DNA of 64,000 nucleotides from Variovorax paradoxus (GCF_030811855.1 NZ_JAUSRN010000009.1:124001-188000), one strand, 5' to 3'. Numbered from the stretch's first letter, positions 17,331 through 26,734 are shown. Numbers and translations are program-made. The notes: generated by a model from the letters alone, not told the origin.

Positions 17331-18095
17331 ATGACCGCTTCCCACCTCACCCTGATCACCGGCGCCTCGCGCGGCCTGGGGCATGCCATGGCCGAACAGC
17401 TGCTGCAGGCGGGCCACATGGTGCTCGGCATCTCCCGCCAGCAAAACCCGCAGCTTGCCGAGCTGGCGCACAAGGCCGGCGCCGAACTCATCCAGTGGGA
17501 GCAGGACCTGTCCGATCCCACCGCCGCATCGGACCGCGTCTCGGCGTGGCTCAAGACGCTCGACGGCCAGCGCTTCGACAGCGTGACCTTGATCAACAAT
17601 GCTGGCACCGTTGGCAACCCCGCGCCGCTCGCAAGTTCGATTGCGGCCGACCTGTCGCTGGCGCTGCGCATCGGCCTGGAGGCGCCGATGCTGCTGACCG
17701 CCGCGTTCCTGGGCTCCACGCGCGAATGGCGCGGCGCGCGCAAGGTGCTGAACATTTCGTCGGGCCTCGGCCGCAACGCCATGGCGAGCCAGGCACCCTA
17801 CTGCGCAGCCAAGGCCGGCATGGACCACTTCTCTCGTGCCGTGGCGCTGGAGGAAGCCGCCGCACCCAACGGTGCGCGCATCGTCTCGCTCGCGCCCGGC
17901 GTGATCGACACCGACATGCAGGTGCAGCTGCGCGGCGTATCGGCCGACAAGTTTCCGGACCGCGCGCGCTTCGAGCGCCTGAAGAACGACGGTCTTCTGG
18001 ACAGCCCCGAAACCGCCGCGGCCAAGGTGCTCAAGTACCTGGCGCGCGCGGACTTCGGCAGCAACCCCGTGGCCGATGTGCGTGACCCCGCCTGA
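17331..18095 (+). CDS. Short-chain dehydrogenase/reductase (SDR)
   Basis: 254 residues, classical SDR. Cofactor motif TGASRGLG near residues 9-16, strand motif NNAG (LINNAGTVG), catalytic Ser in LNISSGLG and YCAAKAG for the Tyr-xxx-Lys pair. It reduces or oxidises a carbonyl/alcohol with NAD(P). The C-terminal SLAPGVIDTDMQ is the usual cofactor-closing segment. The substrate cannot be predicted; in yeast the sepiapterin-reductase-like branch has a similar ending, but I do not assign it. Confidence 0.9.
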   Translation: MTASHLTLITGASRGLGHAMAEQLLQAGHMVLGISRQQNPQLAELAHKAGAELIQWEQDLSDPTAASDRVSAWLKTLDGQRFDSVTLINNAGTVGNPAPLASSIAADLSLALRIGLEAPMLLTAAFLGSTREWRGARKVLNISSGLGRNAMASQAPYCAAKAGMDHFSRAVALEEAAAPNGARIVSLAPGVIDTDMQVQLRGVSADKFPDRARFERLKNDGLLDSPETAAAKVLKYLARADFGSNPVADVRDPA

Positions 18096-18127
18096 ACGCC
18101 CACGAAAAAAAGAGCACAAAGAAAAAC

Positions 18128-18385
18128 ATGGCCACCGCAAAGTCGATCGACACCAGCGACTACAAGCTCTTTCCTTCACCGAGGAACGTGCACCGCGTCA
18201 TCTTCGAACACCAGGTCTTCGTGCCGTACCCCTACGCCCTGATCGTGATGGAAGAGTTCTACTTCAAGGGCCGCTACAGCCTGTTCGCCGCCTGCCGCCT
18301 CAGCGACGGGAAGATGGGGCAGGTGGCGACCTTCGAGCTGGCATCGGACGTCGACATCTTCAACAAGAAGTTCACGCCCGACTGA
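18128..18385 (+). CDS. Small hypothetical protein
   Basis: 85 residues (MATAKSIDTSDYKLF...FNKKFTPD), start ATG 32 bases after the SDR stop and probably in the same transcript. It is rich in aromatic residues (FEHQVFVPYPYALIVMEEFYFKGRYSLF), compact and soluble. Codon use matches its neighbours, so it is likely a real gene. I do not recognise a family. Confidence 0.65.
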   Translation: MATAKSIDTSDYKLFPSPRNVHRVIFEHQVFVPYPYALIVMEEFYFKGRYSLFAACRLSDGKMGQVATFELASDVDIFNKKFTPD

Positions 18386-18395
18386 CCCTGTATTT

Positions 18396-18508
18396 CTCCC
18401 TCCCCCTCTGGGGGAGGGCAGGGGTGGGGGCACGACGGCCTCAACCTCGCACAGCGCTGAACGCGGAAGCCGCCCCCATCCCAGCCTTCCCCCAGCGGGG
18501 GAAGGAGC
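18396..18508. repeat. Paired inverted CCC-rich intergenic repeats
   Basis: Two related units stand in opposite orientation: CTCCCTCCCCCTCTGGGGGA...GGGTGGGGGCAC at 18396-18433 and GCCCCCATCCCAGCCTTCCC...GGGGGAAGGAGC at 18472-18508. Each carries its own small hairpin and together they could fold into a long stem. The same family recurs at 30813-30912 and inside clpV at 63951-63990. It fills the gap between two convergent genes. Confidence 0.8.
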
Positions 18509-18517
18509 AAGGCAACC

Positions 18518-19564
18518 TCACTGCATCGCAAACCGGTCGCGCTGGGCCTGCGCGCATTCACCCATCACGTTCATCGCACGCTCGACGGCTGGCGTGCCGA
18601 TCACGAACGGATTGGCGGCCGCACCGGGCGGCTGCTGGCGCAGTGCGGCCAGCCGGGCCTGCGAACTGTCGACGCCCGAATGGTTCGACAAAAGGACGTC
18701 GATGCGCTCAGCCTGCGCCACCTTGCCCATGCGCTGCGTCGAACCGATGTAGCTGTCGAGCCGCGGCAGGTCCTTGCCGAAGTTGAAGCTGGTGCCGCCC
18801 CACAGCATGGCTCGGTGTTTCTGGCCGCCTGCCACCACGTCGAACACCGGCGAGATGGTGCCCATGGTGTGGCCCGGCGTGACGTACAGCGTGAGGGTGG
18901 TATCGCCGAGCGTGAGGCGGTAGCCGTCTTTCACCGAAACATCGCGCTTGGGTGGCGCGCCCCAGATGGGCGTTGCGAATTCGAGCCGCGTCTCGGTCAT
19001 GGTCCAGTCGATGTCGCTCATGACCACGCGGGCACGGTACTTCGCTGCGAGGTAGGGCGCGCCGCCGTAATGGTCGCCGTGGCCGTGCGTCACGACCACG
19101 TACTTGATCTGGGCCGGGTCGAGGCCCAGCTTGCGCATGCCGCCCTCGATGAGCGCGGCAGCTTCGGCCTGGGTGTTGAGCGCATCGATCAGGATGATGC
19201 CGTCCGAGGTCTTGATGGCCCAGGCGCTGACCCAGTCGGCGCCGACGAAGTACAGGTTGTCGAAGGCCTGGCCCGGTGGCGGGGCGGGCTTGGCGATCAA
19301 CGCGGCCACACCCTTGTCCACTTCGGCCTGCGCCGGCCGCGTGGCGGCAGCGGGTTTGCAGAGCGTCAGCAGCGGCGTGAGGTCGGTGCCGGCGGCGCGC
19401 GTGGCGGTCGCAACGTGCGCGGCCACGGTGGCTTCCGATGGCGCTTCCTGCTGTCTGGGCGCCTGCACGCAGCCCTGCACCAGTGCGGCAACCACCGCCA
19501 GGGTGGTTGTCTTCAGCAACAGGGCGTTCTTGCTCTTCTTCGGATGATTCTTGCGCGGTGCCAT
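18518..19564 (-). CDS. Subclass B3-type metallo-beta-lactamase-fold lipoprotein
   Basis: 348 residues from the ATG at 19564, which has GGAG 6 bases upstream; an in-frame ATG at 19576 lacks a site. Basic N-terminus, hydrophobic helix and a LVQGC lipobox with Cys32, so probably lipid-anchored. Zinc motifs match subclass B3: His160-x-His162-x-Asp164-His165 (HGHGDH), His232 (TPGHTMG) and His295 (SNHSG). True B3 enzymes hydrolyse beta-lactams, but the fold also holds other hydrolases; the ~45 residues between lipobox and domain are unusual for a secreted B3. Activity against antibiotics is not established by sequence. No regulator gene is adjacent. Confidence 0.85.
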   Translation of the reverse strand: MAPRKNHPKKSKNALLLKTTTLAVVAALVQGCVQAPRQQEAPSEATVAAHVATATRAAGTDLTPLLTLCKPAAATRPAQAEVDKGVAALIAKPAPPPGQAFDNLYFVGADWVSAWAIKTSDGIILIDALNTQAEAAALIEGGMRKLGLDPAQIKYVVVTHGHGDHYGGAPYLAAKYRARVVMSDIDWTMTETRLEFATPIWGAPPKRDVSVKDGYRLTLGDTTLTLYVTPGHTMGTISPVFDVVAGGQKHRAMLWGGTSFNFGKDLPRLDSYIGSTQRMGKVAQAERIDVLLSNHSGVDSSQARLAALRQQPPGAAANPFVIGTPAVERAMNVMGECAQAQRDRFAMQ

Positions 19565-19625
19565 CGCTGTCTCCATGCCGTCGATGCGGCCTGTTGTGGA
19601 GACGCCATTCTGCGACGGCGTGCGC

Positions 19626-20615
19626 TTATTCGATGGTCGCGCCCGAGGCTTGCACGATGCCCTTCCACTTCTCGTAGTCGGTCTTCAAGAGGGCCTCGAA
19701 TTGCTCGGGCGTCATGCTCTGCGGCTCGGCGCCCTGGGCAATGATGGCGGCCTTCATTTCGGGCGTGGCCAGCAGCTTGTTCACTTCCGTATTCAGCGTG
19801 GCGATCACGTCCTTCGGCGTCTTGGCGGGCACGAAGAGGCCATACCAGGTCGACACGTCGAAGCCCTTGTAGCCGAGCTCGGCCACGGTGGGCGTGTCGG
19901 GCAGCGAGGTGCTGCGCTTGGCGGAGGTCACGGCCAGCGGGCGCAGCTTGCCGGCCTTGATCTGTGCCAGCGCCGAGGGCACCGACGAGACCATCAGATC
20001 GACGTTGCCCGCGAGCACGTCCATCATGGCGGCGTTGGAGCCCTTGTAGGGCACGTGGCGCATCTTGATCTGGGCGGCGCCATTGAAGATCTCGCCGGCC
20101 AGGTGGATGGTGGTGCCGTTGCCGGGCGAGCCGTAAGTCACGGTGTCGGGTGCGGCGCGCGCGGCGGTCACCACGTCGTTCAGCGTCTTGAACTTCGAAT
20201 TGGCCTGCGTGACGATCACCACCGGCGTGTAGGCAACGTGGGCCACGGCCGTAAGGTCCTTCACCGGGTTGTAGCTCAGGTTCTTGTACAGCCAGGGCGC
20301 GACGACCATGTTGTCCTTCTGGCCCATCACGATGTCGTAGCCCGTAGGCGCGGCGCGCGCGGCTTCGGCAATGCCGATGGTGCCGCCGGCGCCGCCGCGG
20401 TTGTCCGGCACCACGGTCCAGTGGTTGGCCTCGGTGAGCTTCTGCGCCACCAGCCGCGCCAGGATGTCGGTGCCGCCGCCGGGCGGGAAGGGCACGATCA
20501 TGCGCACGGGCTTGGCGGGATAGGCCTGTGCGTGGGCCGCCGTGTTGAACGTGACGGAAAGCGCGAGGGGGAGCGCCAGCCCAAGGGCCAGCGAGCGGGT
20601 GAATTTGCGGATCAT
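19626..20615 (-). CDS. Bug/TctC-family periplasmic solute-binding protein
   Basis: 329 residues from the ATG at 20615; the open frame upstream has no signal sequence. Signal peptide MIRKFTRSLALGLALPLALS...AHAQ, then the family segments KPVRMIVPFPPGGGTDILAR, DNRGGAGGTIGIAEAARAAPTGYDI and VPYKGSNAAMMDVLAGNVDLM. An orphan receptor with no transporter membrane genes beside it, distantly related to the one at 818-1792. Ligand unknown. A 9-3-9 hairpin lies 54 bases before its start. Confidence 0.92.
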   Translation of the reverse strand: MIRKFTRSLALGLALPLALSVTFNTAAHAQAYPAKPVRMIVPFPPGGGTDILARLVAQKLTEANHWTVVPDNRGGAGGTIGIAEAARAAPTGYDIVMGQKDNMVVAPWLYKNLSYNPVKDLTAVAHVAYTPVVIVTQANSKFKTLNDVVTAARAAPDTVTYGSPGNGTTIHLAGEIFNGAAQIKMRHVPYKGSNAAMMDVLAGNVDLMVSSVPSALAQIKAGKLRPLAVTSAKRSTSLPDTPTVAELGYKGFDVSTWYGLFVPAKTPKDVIATLNTEVNKLLATPEMKAAIIAQGAEPQSMTPEQFEALLKTDYEKWKGIVQASGATIE

Positions 20616-20668
20616 GGAATTTGTCTCTCTATCGGGGGGAGCGGGGGCGGGCCTTGGGTCTTGCCAGG

Positions 20669-20689
20669 CACTGCACCAGGGGTGCAGTG
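20669..20689. other. Perfect 9-3-9 hairpin in an intergenic region
   Basis: CACTGCACC-AGG-GGTGCAGTG forms a perfect stem-loop between the divergent Bug and VOC genes. No T-run follows on either strand, so it is not a standard terminator. It may be an operator or an mRNA leader hairpin. Confidence 0.4.
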
Positions 20690-20808
20690 TGCCGCAGCCG
20701 CAGCCCTGGGGTTTTCTTCGTTCGAGATGGGGGGCGTATCGGGTAGCGGCGGCTTGACTTGCCCACTGCGGCGCAGAAGATGAGTGTCTATTCACACAGG
20801 AGACAGCC

Positions 20809-21186
20809 ATGCTCGGAAACTTCAATGCCGTGGCCAACATCGCGGTGAAAAACCTTGGCATCGCCCGCCGCTTCTACGAGGACACGCTGGGCCTGTCGCC
20901 CGCGGACACGGATTGCGAGGACCTGATCGCCTACCGCAGCGGTAACACGCGTATCAATGTCTACCAGTCTTCGTATGCCGGCACCAACCAGGCCACGGCC
21001 GTGACCTGGGCGCTGGGGGGCGACATCGAACGCATTGTGTCGGCGCTCAAGGAGAAGGGCGTGCGCTTCGAGCACTACGACATGCCCGGCACCAAGCTCG
21101 AAGGCGACGTCCACGTCATGGACAAGATGAAGGTCGCCTGGTTCAAGGACCCGGACGGCAACATTCTCAATCTGACCGACGATTGA
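20809..21186 (+). CDS. VOC (glyoxalase/bleomycin-resistance fold) protein
   Basis: 125 residues, one VOC domain of two beta-alpha-beta-beta-beta units: NIAVKNLGIARRFYEDTLGLSPADT at the start and VAWFKDPDGNILNLTDD at the end. The usual metal ligands look absent: the first-strand His is not there and the final Glu of the DPDGNxxEL block is Asn. It may therefore bind a ligand without metal or use other residues. A CAGGAG site precedes the ATG. Function unknown within the family. Confidence 0.85.
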   Translation: MLGNFNAVANIAVKNLGIARRFYEDTLGLSPADTDCEDLIAYRSGNTRINVYQSSYAGTNQATAVTWALGGDIERIVSALKEKGVRFEHYDMPGTKLEGDVHVMDKMKVAWFKDPDGNILNLTDD

Positions 21187-21208
21187 GGCGCTGCCGCCCG
21201 CGCGGCGA

Positions 21209-21790
21209 TCAGCCGAAGTTCTTGGCCGCGAAGTCCCAGTTGACCAGCTTGGCCAGGAAGGTCTCCACGAACTTGGGGCGCAGGTTGCGGTAGTCGATGT
21301 AGTAGGCGTGCTCCCAGACGTCCACCGTCAGCACCGGCGTGTCGCCGGTGGTGAGCGGCGTGCCCGCGGCGCCCATGTTCACGATGTCCACCGAGCCGTC
21401 GGCCTTCTTCACCAGCCAGGTCCAGCCCGAGCCGAAGTTGCCCACGGCCGACTTCACGAAGGCTTCCTTGAAGGCGTCGTAGCTGCCCCACTTGGCATCG
21501 ATGGCCTTGGCCAGCGCGCCGCTGGGAGCGCCGCCGCCTTGAGGCTTCATGCAGTTCCAGAAGAAGGTGTGGTTCCAGATCTGGGCGGCGTTGTTGTAGA
21601 TGCCGCCGCTGGACTTCTTGACGATGTCCTCCAGGGGCATCGACTCGAACTCGGTGCCCTTTTGCAGGTTATTGAGGTTCACCACGTAGGCATTGTGGTG
21701 CTTGCCGTAGTGGTACTCGAGGGTTTCCTTCGAGTACTCGGGTGCCAGCGCGTCCAGGGCGTACGGCAGGGGTGGGAGTGTGTGTTCCAT
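21209..21790 (-). CDS. sodB: Superoxide dismutase [Fe]
   Basis: 193 residues from the ATG at 21790 ([20 protein letters not shown]). It converts superoxide to oxygen and peroxide in the cytoplasm. Metal ligands are visible: His in [11 protein letters not shown], His in [13 protein letters not shown], and Asp and His in [13 protein letters not shown]. The residues [19 protein letters not shown] and the short length fit the Fe rather than Mn form. It lies 35 bases after a SufR-like regulator gene on the same strand, so the pair may be co-transcribed. Confidence 0.95.
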   Translation of the reverse strand: MEHTLPPLPYALDALAPEYSKETLEYHYGKHHNAYVVNLNNLQKGTEFESMPLEDIVKKSSGGIYNNAAQIWNHTFFWNCMKPQGGGAPSGALAKAIDAKWGSYDAFKEAFVKSAVGNFGSGWTWLVKKADGSVDIVNMGAAGTPLTTGDTPVLTVDVWEHAYYIDYRNLRPKFVETFLAKLVNWDFAAKNFG

Positions 21791-21825
21791 GGTGGGGTTT
21801 TTCCTTTCGGGGTTGAGAAAACGGA

Positions 21826-22497
21826 TCAAGGCGCGCTCTTGGGGCTCACCTGGTAGGCGCAGCGCCGCGCGCCCGCCAGCACATGCTCGATGCGGCTCAC
21901 GCTCACGCCGGGGCCCAGCAGATCGCCCAAGAGCTGCAGTTCGCTGCGGCAAAAGCCGGTGCAGGCCCGCGCCGCGGTGCAGATGGGGCAATGGTTCTCG
22001 ATGAAGAGAAAACCGTCACCCTCGGTACGGAACTCGGCCATGTAGCCCTCGCGGCTGCGAATTTCGGCCAGCCGCTCGAGCCTGGCCTTGAGGCTGCGCG
22101 CGCCGCGCAGTGCCTCAAGGTAGTTGGTGCGCATGGTTTCCTCACGCGCGTCGATGAGCTGGTCCATGCCCTTGTCGCCGAACACGCGAATCACGGCGCT
22201 GATCATCTGCACCGTCATCTCGGCGTGCGTGTCGGGAAAGCGCGCGTGCCCGGCGTTGGTCAGCCGCCAGATCTGGGTCGGCCGCCCCCGGCCGGCCGGA
22301 CGGCTTTCGGCATCGACCAGGCCTTCGGCCTGAAGCTTGGCCATCTGCTGGCGCACGGCCTCTACGGTGACGTCGAGCACCTTGGCCATGTCGGGGATGC
22401 CCAGCGCGCCACGCGTCTTGAGCGTGGACAGGATGCGGTCCGCCCGCTGGTGGTTCGGCATCCAGGCGGGCTTGGCATCGAGCGGGGGCGCGGTCAT
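21826..22497 (-). CDS. SufR-like winged-helix regulator with C-terminal cysteine cluster
   Basis: 223 residues. Residues ~20-80 are a DeoR/ArsR-type winged helix ([37 protein letters not shown], then [11 protein letters not shown]). The C-terminal half has [17 protein letters not shown] and later RRCAY, a set of Cys of the kind that ligates an iron-sulfur cluster in SufR-type regulators. In that family the cluster state controls DNA binding. Its position immediately upstream of sodB suggests that iron-sulfur or oxidative status sets SOD level. The spacing of the cysteines is not identical to cyanobacterial SufR, so the cluster is inferred. Confidence 0.82.
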   Translation of the reverse strand: MTAPPLDAKPAWMPNHQRADRILSTLKTRGALGIPDMAKVLDVTVEAVRQQMAKLQAEGLVDAESRPAGRGRPTQIWRLTNAGHARFPDTHAEMTVQMISAVIRVFGDKGMDQLIDAREETMRTNYLEALRGARSLKARLERLAEIRSREGYMAEFRTEGDGFLFIENHCPICTAARACTGFCRSELQLLGDLLGPGVSVSRIEHVLAGARRCAYQVSPKSAP

Positions 22498-22510
22498 TCC
22501 TTTTTATTTG

Positions 22511-22528
22511 TCAAAGCTATTTCTTTGA
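22511..22528. promoter_or_regulatory. Inverted repeat upstream of the SufR-like gene
   Basis: TCAAAG-N6-CTTTGA is a perfect inverted repeat 13 bases before the regulator start, in an AT-rich promoter stretch. The place fits autoregulation. It also lies ahead of the divergent kdp operon. Confidence 0.4.
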
Positions 22529-22675
22529 TTATCAAGGGACTCGCAAGCCGTTGTCGAGCACTTCGAAAAGTGGGGACGCATTTACGGTTTCTTTATGCGC
22601 CCCGGCCGACTCTGTTTCCCGTTTTTACGTGTGCCTGCCGAGACTCGAGGCCTTGTCTTGCTGCAGGAGTGATGA

Positions 22676-22789
22676 ATGGATTTGGTCTGGATGGGCGCCC
22701 TGCTGGCGCTGTGGGCGGTGGTGGCGGCCATGGCCGCCGGGCTCGACCGGCTTAACGCGCCGAAAAACGTCGGGGGAGAACGGCCGTGA
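22676..22789 (+). CDS. 37-residue predicted membrane peptide at the head of the kdp operon
   Basis: The ATG at 22676 has CAGGAG 6 bases upstream and the frame encodes one hydrophobic helix (MDLVWMGALLALWAVVAAMAAG) and a short polar tail (residues 22-37, ending GERP). Its stop overlaps the GTG start of kdpF, so the two are translationally coupled. It is not KdpF, which follows, and I do not recognise it from other kdp operons with confidence. A small partner of the Kdp complex, or a leader peptide, are both possible. No homology evidence is claimed. Confidence 0.6.
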   Translation: MDLVWMGALLALWAVVAAMAAGLDRLNAPKNVGGERP

Positions 22790-22884
22790 TCAGTCTCGAA
22801 GCTCTCTATGGATTCGGCGCATTGATTGCCGTGGTGCTGTTCGCGTACCTGGTGTTCGCCTTGATCTGCGCCGAGGAGTTTTGA
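22786..22884 (+). CDS. kdpF: KdpF, small subunit of the Kdp potassium pump
   Basis: 32 residues from a GTG start ([32 protein letters not shown] in two parts: helix residues 9-27 and the ending ICAEEF). The single helix with Tyr-Leu-Val near its middle and the AEEF/AEAF ending are typical of KdpF, which stabilises the KdpABC complex in the membrane. It lies between the small membrane peptide (GTG/TGA overlap) and kdpA (start 2 bases after the stop). Confidence 0.85.
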   Translation: MISLEALYGFGALIAVVLFAYLVFALICAEEF

Positions 22885-22885
22885 C

Positions 22886-24610
22886 ATGACCTCTTCCGCC
22901 TGGTCCTTGTTGGCCTTGTTCCTCGTTGCGCTCGTGCTGCTGGCCTGGCCCGTCGGCAAGTTCCTGGCTGCACTGTGCAACGAGCGCCTGCCGCGCTGGA
23001 TGCAGCGCATCGAGGCGCCGCTCTACAAGCTCGCCGGAATCCAGCCAGCGGAGTCGATGCATTGGCTGGCCTATGCACTCGCGCTGCTTGCTTTCAATGC
23101 CGTGGGTGCGATCTTTCTTTATGCGCTGCAGCGTCTGCAGGGCTCGTTGCCTCTGAACCCCGCCGCAATGGGCGCCGTGTCGCCCGACTCGGCCTTCAAC
23201 AGCGCGGTGAGCTTCGTCTCCAACACCGACTGGCAGGGCTACGGAGGCGAATCGATCATGAGCTATCTCACGCAGATGCTCGGGTTCACGGTACAGAATT
23301 TCTTCTCGGCCGCCACGGGCATTGCAGTGGCCTTCGTGTTGATCCGCGGTTTCGCGCGGCGCGGCGACGGCAAGAGCAAGGGCCTGGTCGGCAACTTCTG
23401 GGCCGACCTCACGCGCATCACGCTGTGGCTCCTGGTGCCGCTGTCGTTCGTGCTCGCGCTGTTCTTCGTGGGCCAGGGTGTGATCCAGAACTTCGACGCC
23501 TACAAGACCGTGCACACGGTCGAGGCCACCGCGAGCGCGCAGACGATCGCCATGGGCCCGGTCGCCTCGCAGGAAGCCATCAAGATGATCGGCACCAACG
23601 GCGGCGGTTTCTTCAACGCCAACTCGGCGCACCCGTACGAGAACCCGACCGCGCTCAGCAACCTGCTGCAGATGCTCGCGATCTTTTTGATTCCGGCGGC
23701 CTTGTGCTTCGCCTTTGGACGCGTGGTCGGCGATCGGCGCCAGGGCTGGGCGGTGCTCGCGGCCATGGCGGCGATGTTCGTCGTCGCAGTGGCGGTCATC
23801 ATTCCAGCCGAGCAGGCCGGCAATCCGCTCTTCGGCGCACTGGGCGTCGACCAGGTCTCGAGCGCGCTGCAAAGCGGCGGCAACATGGAAGGCAAGGAAG
23901 TGCGTTTCGGCATCGACGCCTCGGCACTCTTTGCCGCCATTACCACCGCGGCATCCTGCGGCGCGGTGAATGCCATGCACGACTCCTTCACGCCCATCGG
24001 TGGCATGGTGCCGATGGTGCTGATGCAGCTTGGCGAGGTGGTCTTCGGCGGCGTGGGCAGCGGCCTTTACGGCATGCTGATCTTCGCGATGCTCGCGGTG
24101 TTCATTGCGGGGCTGATGATCGGCCGCACGCCCGAGTACCTGGGCAAGAAGATCGAGGTGCGCGAGATGAAGCTGATCTCCATCGCCATCCTGGTCACGC
24201 CGATCCTGGTGCTGGCCGGCACCGCGGTGGCGGTGATGGCCGGCGCCGGCAAGGCCGGCATCGCAAACCCCGGCGCGCACGGCTTCTCGGAGATCCTGTA
24301 TGCGCTGAGCTCGGCCGCCAACAACAACGGCAGCGCCTTCGCGGGGCTGTCGGCCAACACGCCGTTCTACAACGGCCTGCTCGGGCTTGCCATGTGGTTC
24401 GGGCGCTTCGCGGTGATCGTGCCGGTGCTGGCCATTGCCGGCTCGCTCGCGGCCAAGCAACGACTACCGGTCACCGGCGGCACGCTGCCAACGCACGGCC
24501 CGCTGTTCGTCTCCTTGCTGATCGGCACCGTGCTGCTGGTCGGCCTGCTCAACTACGTGCCGGCGCTAGCCCTGGGCCCGGTCGTCGAGCACCTCGTGCT
24601 CTGGAAGTGA
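22886..24610 (+). CDS. kdpA: Potassium-transporting ATPase subunit A
   Basis: 574 residues with about ten membrane helices; this is the K+-selective channel-like subunit of the high-affinity Kdp pump. Family segments: [19 protein letters not shown] (selectivity-filter region 1), [42 protein letters not shown], and [14 protein letters not shown]. These are the four pore loops with Gly-rich filters. Length is slightly above the E. coli form (557). Between kdpF and kdpB in the usual order. Confidence 0.97.
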   Translation: MTSSAWSLLALFLVALVLLAWPVGKFLAALCNERLPRWMQRIEAPLYKLAGIQPAESMHWLAYALALLAFNAVGAIFLYALQRLQGSLPLNPAAMGAVSPDSAFNSAVSFVSNTDWQGYGGESIMSYLTQMLGFTVQNFFSAATGIAVAFVLIRGFARRGDGKSKGLVGNFWADLTRITLWLLVPLSFVLALFFVGQGVIQNFDAYKTVHTVEATASAQTIAMGPVASQEAIKMIGTNGGGFFNANSAHPYENPTALSNLLQMLAIFLIPAALCFAFGRVVGDRRQGWAVLAAMAAMFVVAVAVIIPAEQAGNPLFGALGVDQVSSALQSGGNMEGKEVRFGIDASALFAAITTAASCGAVNAMHDSFTPIGGMVPMVLMQLGEVVFGGVGSGLYGMLIFAMLAVFIAGLMIGRTPEYLGKKIEVREMKLISIAILVTPILVLAGTAVAVMAGAGKAGIANPGAHGFSEILYALSSAANNNGSAFAGLSANTPFYNGLLGLAMWFGRFAVIVPVLAIAGSLAAKQRLPVTGGTLPTHGPLFVSLLIGTVLLVGLLNYVPALALGPVVEHLVLWK

Positions 24611-24621
24611 GGGCGCGCACC

Positions 24622-26721
24622 ATGACCGCCAATACAAAAAACTCTCTCTCGCTACTGGACGCCGCGCTGGTCAAGCCCGCGCTGTGGAGTGCCTTCGCCA
24701 AGCTCAGTCCGCGCACCCAGTGGCGCAACCCGGTGATGTTCATCGTCTACATCGGCAGCATCCTCACGACGCTGCTCTGGGTGCATTCGCTGAACTTCCC
24801 CGGCGACACGGGCATGAAGCCCGCCTTCGTGCTGGCCGTGTCTGTCTGGCTGTGGTTCACCGTGCTGTTCGCGAACTTTGCGGAAGCCCTGGCTGAAGGG
24901 CGCAGCAAGGCGCAGGCCGCGTCGCTGCGGGGGCTGCGCAAGGACACCTGGGCCAAGAAGATGAAGGAGCCGCATCATGGTGGCCAGTGGCTTCCGGAGC
25001 AGGCGCCGAATCTGCGAAAGGGCGACGTCGTGCTGGTCGAGACCGGCGATGTGATACCGCTCGATGGCGAGGTGATCGAAGGCGTGGCCTCGGTCGACGA
25101 GAGCGCCATCACCGGCGAATCGGCTCCGGTGGTGCGCGAATCGGGCGGCGACTTCTCGGCCGTGACAGGAGGCACCCGCGTGCTGTCCGACTGGCTGGTG
25201 GTGCGCATTTCGGTGAACCCCGGCGAGTCTTTCCTCGACCGCATGATCGGCATGGTCGAAGCCGCCAAGCGCCACAAGACGCCCAATGAGATCGCGCTCA
25301 CCATCCTCTTGGTGGCGCTGACGCTGGTGTTCCTGATGGTCACGGTCACGCTGCTGCCGTTCTCGCTTTTCAGCGTGGAGGCTGCGGGCACCGGCACCGT
25401 GGTGTCGCTCACCGCGCTGGTGGCGCTCTTGGTTTGCTTGATCCCGACCACCATCGGCGGCCTGCTCTCGGCCGTGGGCGTGGCCGGCATGAGCCGCATG
25501 ATGCAGGCCAACGTGATCGCCACTTCGGGTCGCGCCGTGGAAGCCGCCGGCGACGTCGATGTGCTGCTGCTGGACAAGACCGGCACCATCACGCACGGCA
25601 ACCGCCAGGCCAGTGCCTTCCTGCCCGCGCCCGGCGTGACCAAGGGCCGCCTCGCCCGCGCCGCGATGCTGGCATCGCTGGCCGACGAAACGCCTGAAGG
25701 GCGCAGCATCGTTGAACTTGCGCGCCGCGATGGACTGGAAGCTGCATCTGTCGAGGGTGCCCGGTTCGTGCCCTTTACCGCTCAGACGCGCATGAGCGGC
25801 GTCGACCTACCGGCCGCATCCCAAAGCCTCGATACCGCCGCCATCCTGCTGCGCAAGGGCGCGGTCGACGCGGTACGCCGCCATGTGGAGTCGCTCGGTG
25901 GCGCGATGCCAGCCGAGATGCTGCGCGCGGCCGAAGAAACGGCGCGCCGCGGCAGCACGCCGCTGGCCGTGGCCGAGGGTGCCCGCGTGCTCGGCGTGGT
26001 GGAGCTCAAGGACATCGTCAAGACCGGCATCAAGGATCGCTTTGCCGAGCTGCGCCGCATGGGCATCAAGACAGTGATGATCACCGGCGACAACAAGCTC
26101 ACCGCCGCGGCCATCGCGGCCGAGGCGGGCGTCGACGACTTCCTGGCCGAAGCCACGCCCGAGGACAAGCTGGCGCTGATCCGCAAGTACCAGTCCGAAG
26201 GCCGCCTGGTCGCGATGACCGGCGACGGCACCAACGACGCGCCTGCCCTCGCGCAGGCCGACGTGGCCGTAGCCATGGGCAGCGGTACGCAGGCCGCCAA
26301 GGAGGCCGGCAACATGGTCGACCTGGACTCGAATCCGACCAAGCTGCTCGAAGTGGTGGAGACCGGCAAGGCCTTGCTCATGACGCGCGGCTCGCTCACC
26401 ACCTTCTCGATCGCGAACGACGTGGCGAAGTATTTCGCCATCATCCCGGCGATCTTCGTCTCGACCTATCCGCAGCTCGGTGCGCTCAACGTGATGCGGC
26501 TTGCAAGTCCGTCGTCGGCGATCCTGTCGGCCGTGATCTTCAATGCGCTGGTTATCGTCTTTCTGATTCCGCTCGCGCTCAAGGGCGTGCGCTACAGGCC
26601 GGTGGGCGCTGCTGCGCTGCTGCGCCGCAACCTCGCCATCTACGGTCTGGGCGGCCTCCTCGTTCCCTTCATCGGCATCAAGCTGATCGACTGGCTGCTC
26701 GTTGCCGTACACCTTGCTTGA
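24622..26721 (+). CDS. kdpB: Potassium-transporting P-type ATPase subunit B
   Basis: 699 residues from the ATG at 24622; an open frame through kdpA is only a shadow. P-type ATPase motifs: [14 protein letters not shown] (actuator domain TGES), [13 protein letters not shown] with the phosphorylated Asp, then [31 protein letters not shown] and [17 protein letters not shown] (hinge). It hydrolyses ATP to energise K+ import by KdpA. The membrane helices carry the Kdp-type [18 protein letters not shown]. Confidence 0.97.
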   Translation: MTANTKNSLSLLDAALVKPALWSAFAKLSPRTQWRNPVMFIVYIGSILTTLLWVHSLNFPGDTGMKPAFVLAVSVWLWFTVLFANFAEALAEGRSKAQAASLRGLRKDTWAKKMKEPHHGGQWLPEQAPNLRKGDVVLVETGDVIPLDGEVIEGVASVDESAITGESAPVVRESGGDFSAVTGGTRVLSDWLVVRISVNPGESFLDRMIGMVEAAKRHKTPNEIALTILLVALTLVFLMVTVTLLPFSLFSVEAAGTGTVVSLTALVALLVCLIPTTIGGLLSAVGVAGMSRMMQANVIATSGRAVEAAGDVDVLLLDKTGTITHGNRQASAFLPAPGVTKGRLARAAMLASLADETPEGRSIVELARRDGLEAASVEGARFVPFTAQTRMSGVDLPAASQSLDTAAILLRKGAVDAVRRHVESLGGAMPAEMLRAAEETARRGSTPLAVAEGARVLGVVELKDIVKTGIKDRFAELRRMGIKTVMITGDNKLTAAAIAAEAGVDDFLAEATPEDKLALIRKYQSEGRLVAMTGDGTNDAPALAQADVAVAMGSGTQAAKEAGNMVDLDSNPTKLLEVVETGKALLMTRGSLTTFSIANDVAKYFAIIPAIFVSTYPQLGALNVMRLASPSSAILSAVIFNALVIVFLIPLALKGVRYRPVGAAALLRRNLAIYGLGGLLVPFIGIKLIDWLLVAVHLA

Positions 26722-26734
26722 AAAGCGCTTCATC

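Noticed and set aside
22581..22597. T-rich segment resembling a KdpE box
   Set aside because: The match is loose and position relative to a promoter cannot be fixed; kept only as a remark under kdpE.
22790..24460. Leftward 556-codon open frame across kdpA
   Set aside because: Antisense shadow of kdpA in GC-rich DNA; the kdpA frame carries all pore-loop motifs and this one has low complexity.
22975..24621. 5' extension of the kdpB frame across kdpA
   Set aside because: It overlaps kdpA in another frame and is Arg/Gly-rich. The KdpB start at 24622 matches the family N-terminus.
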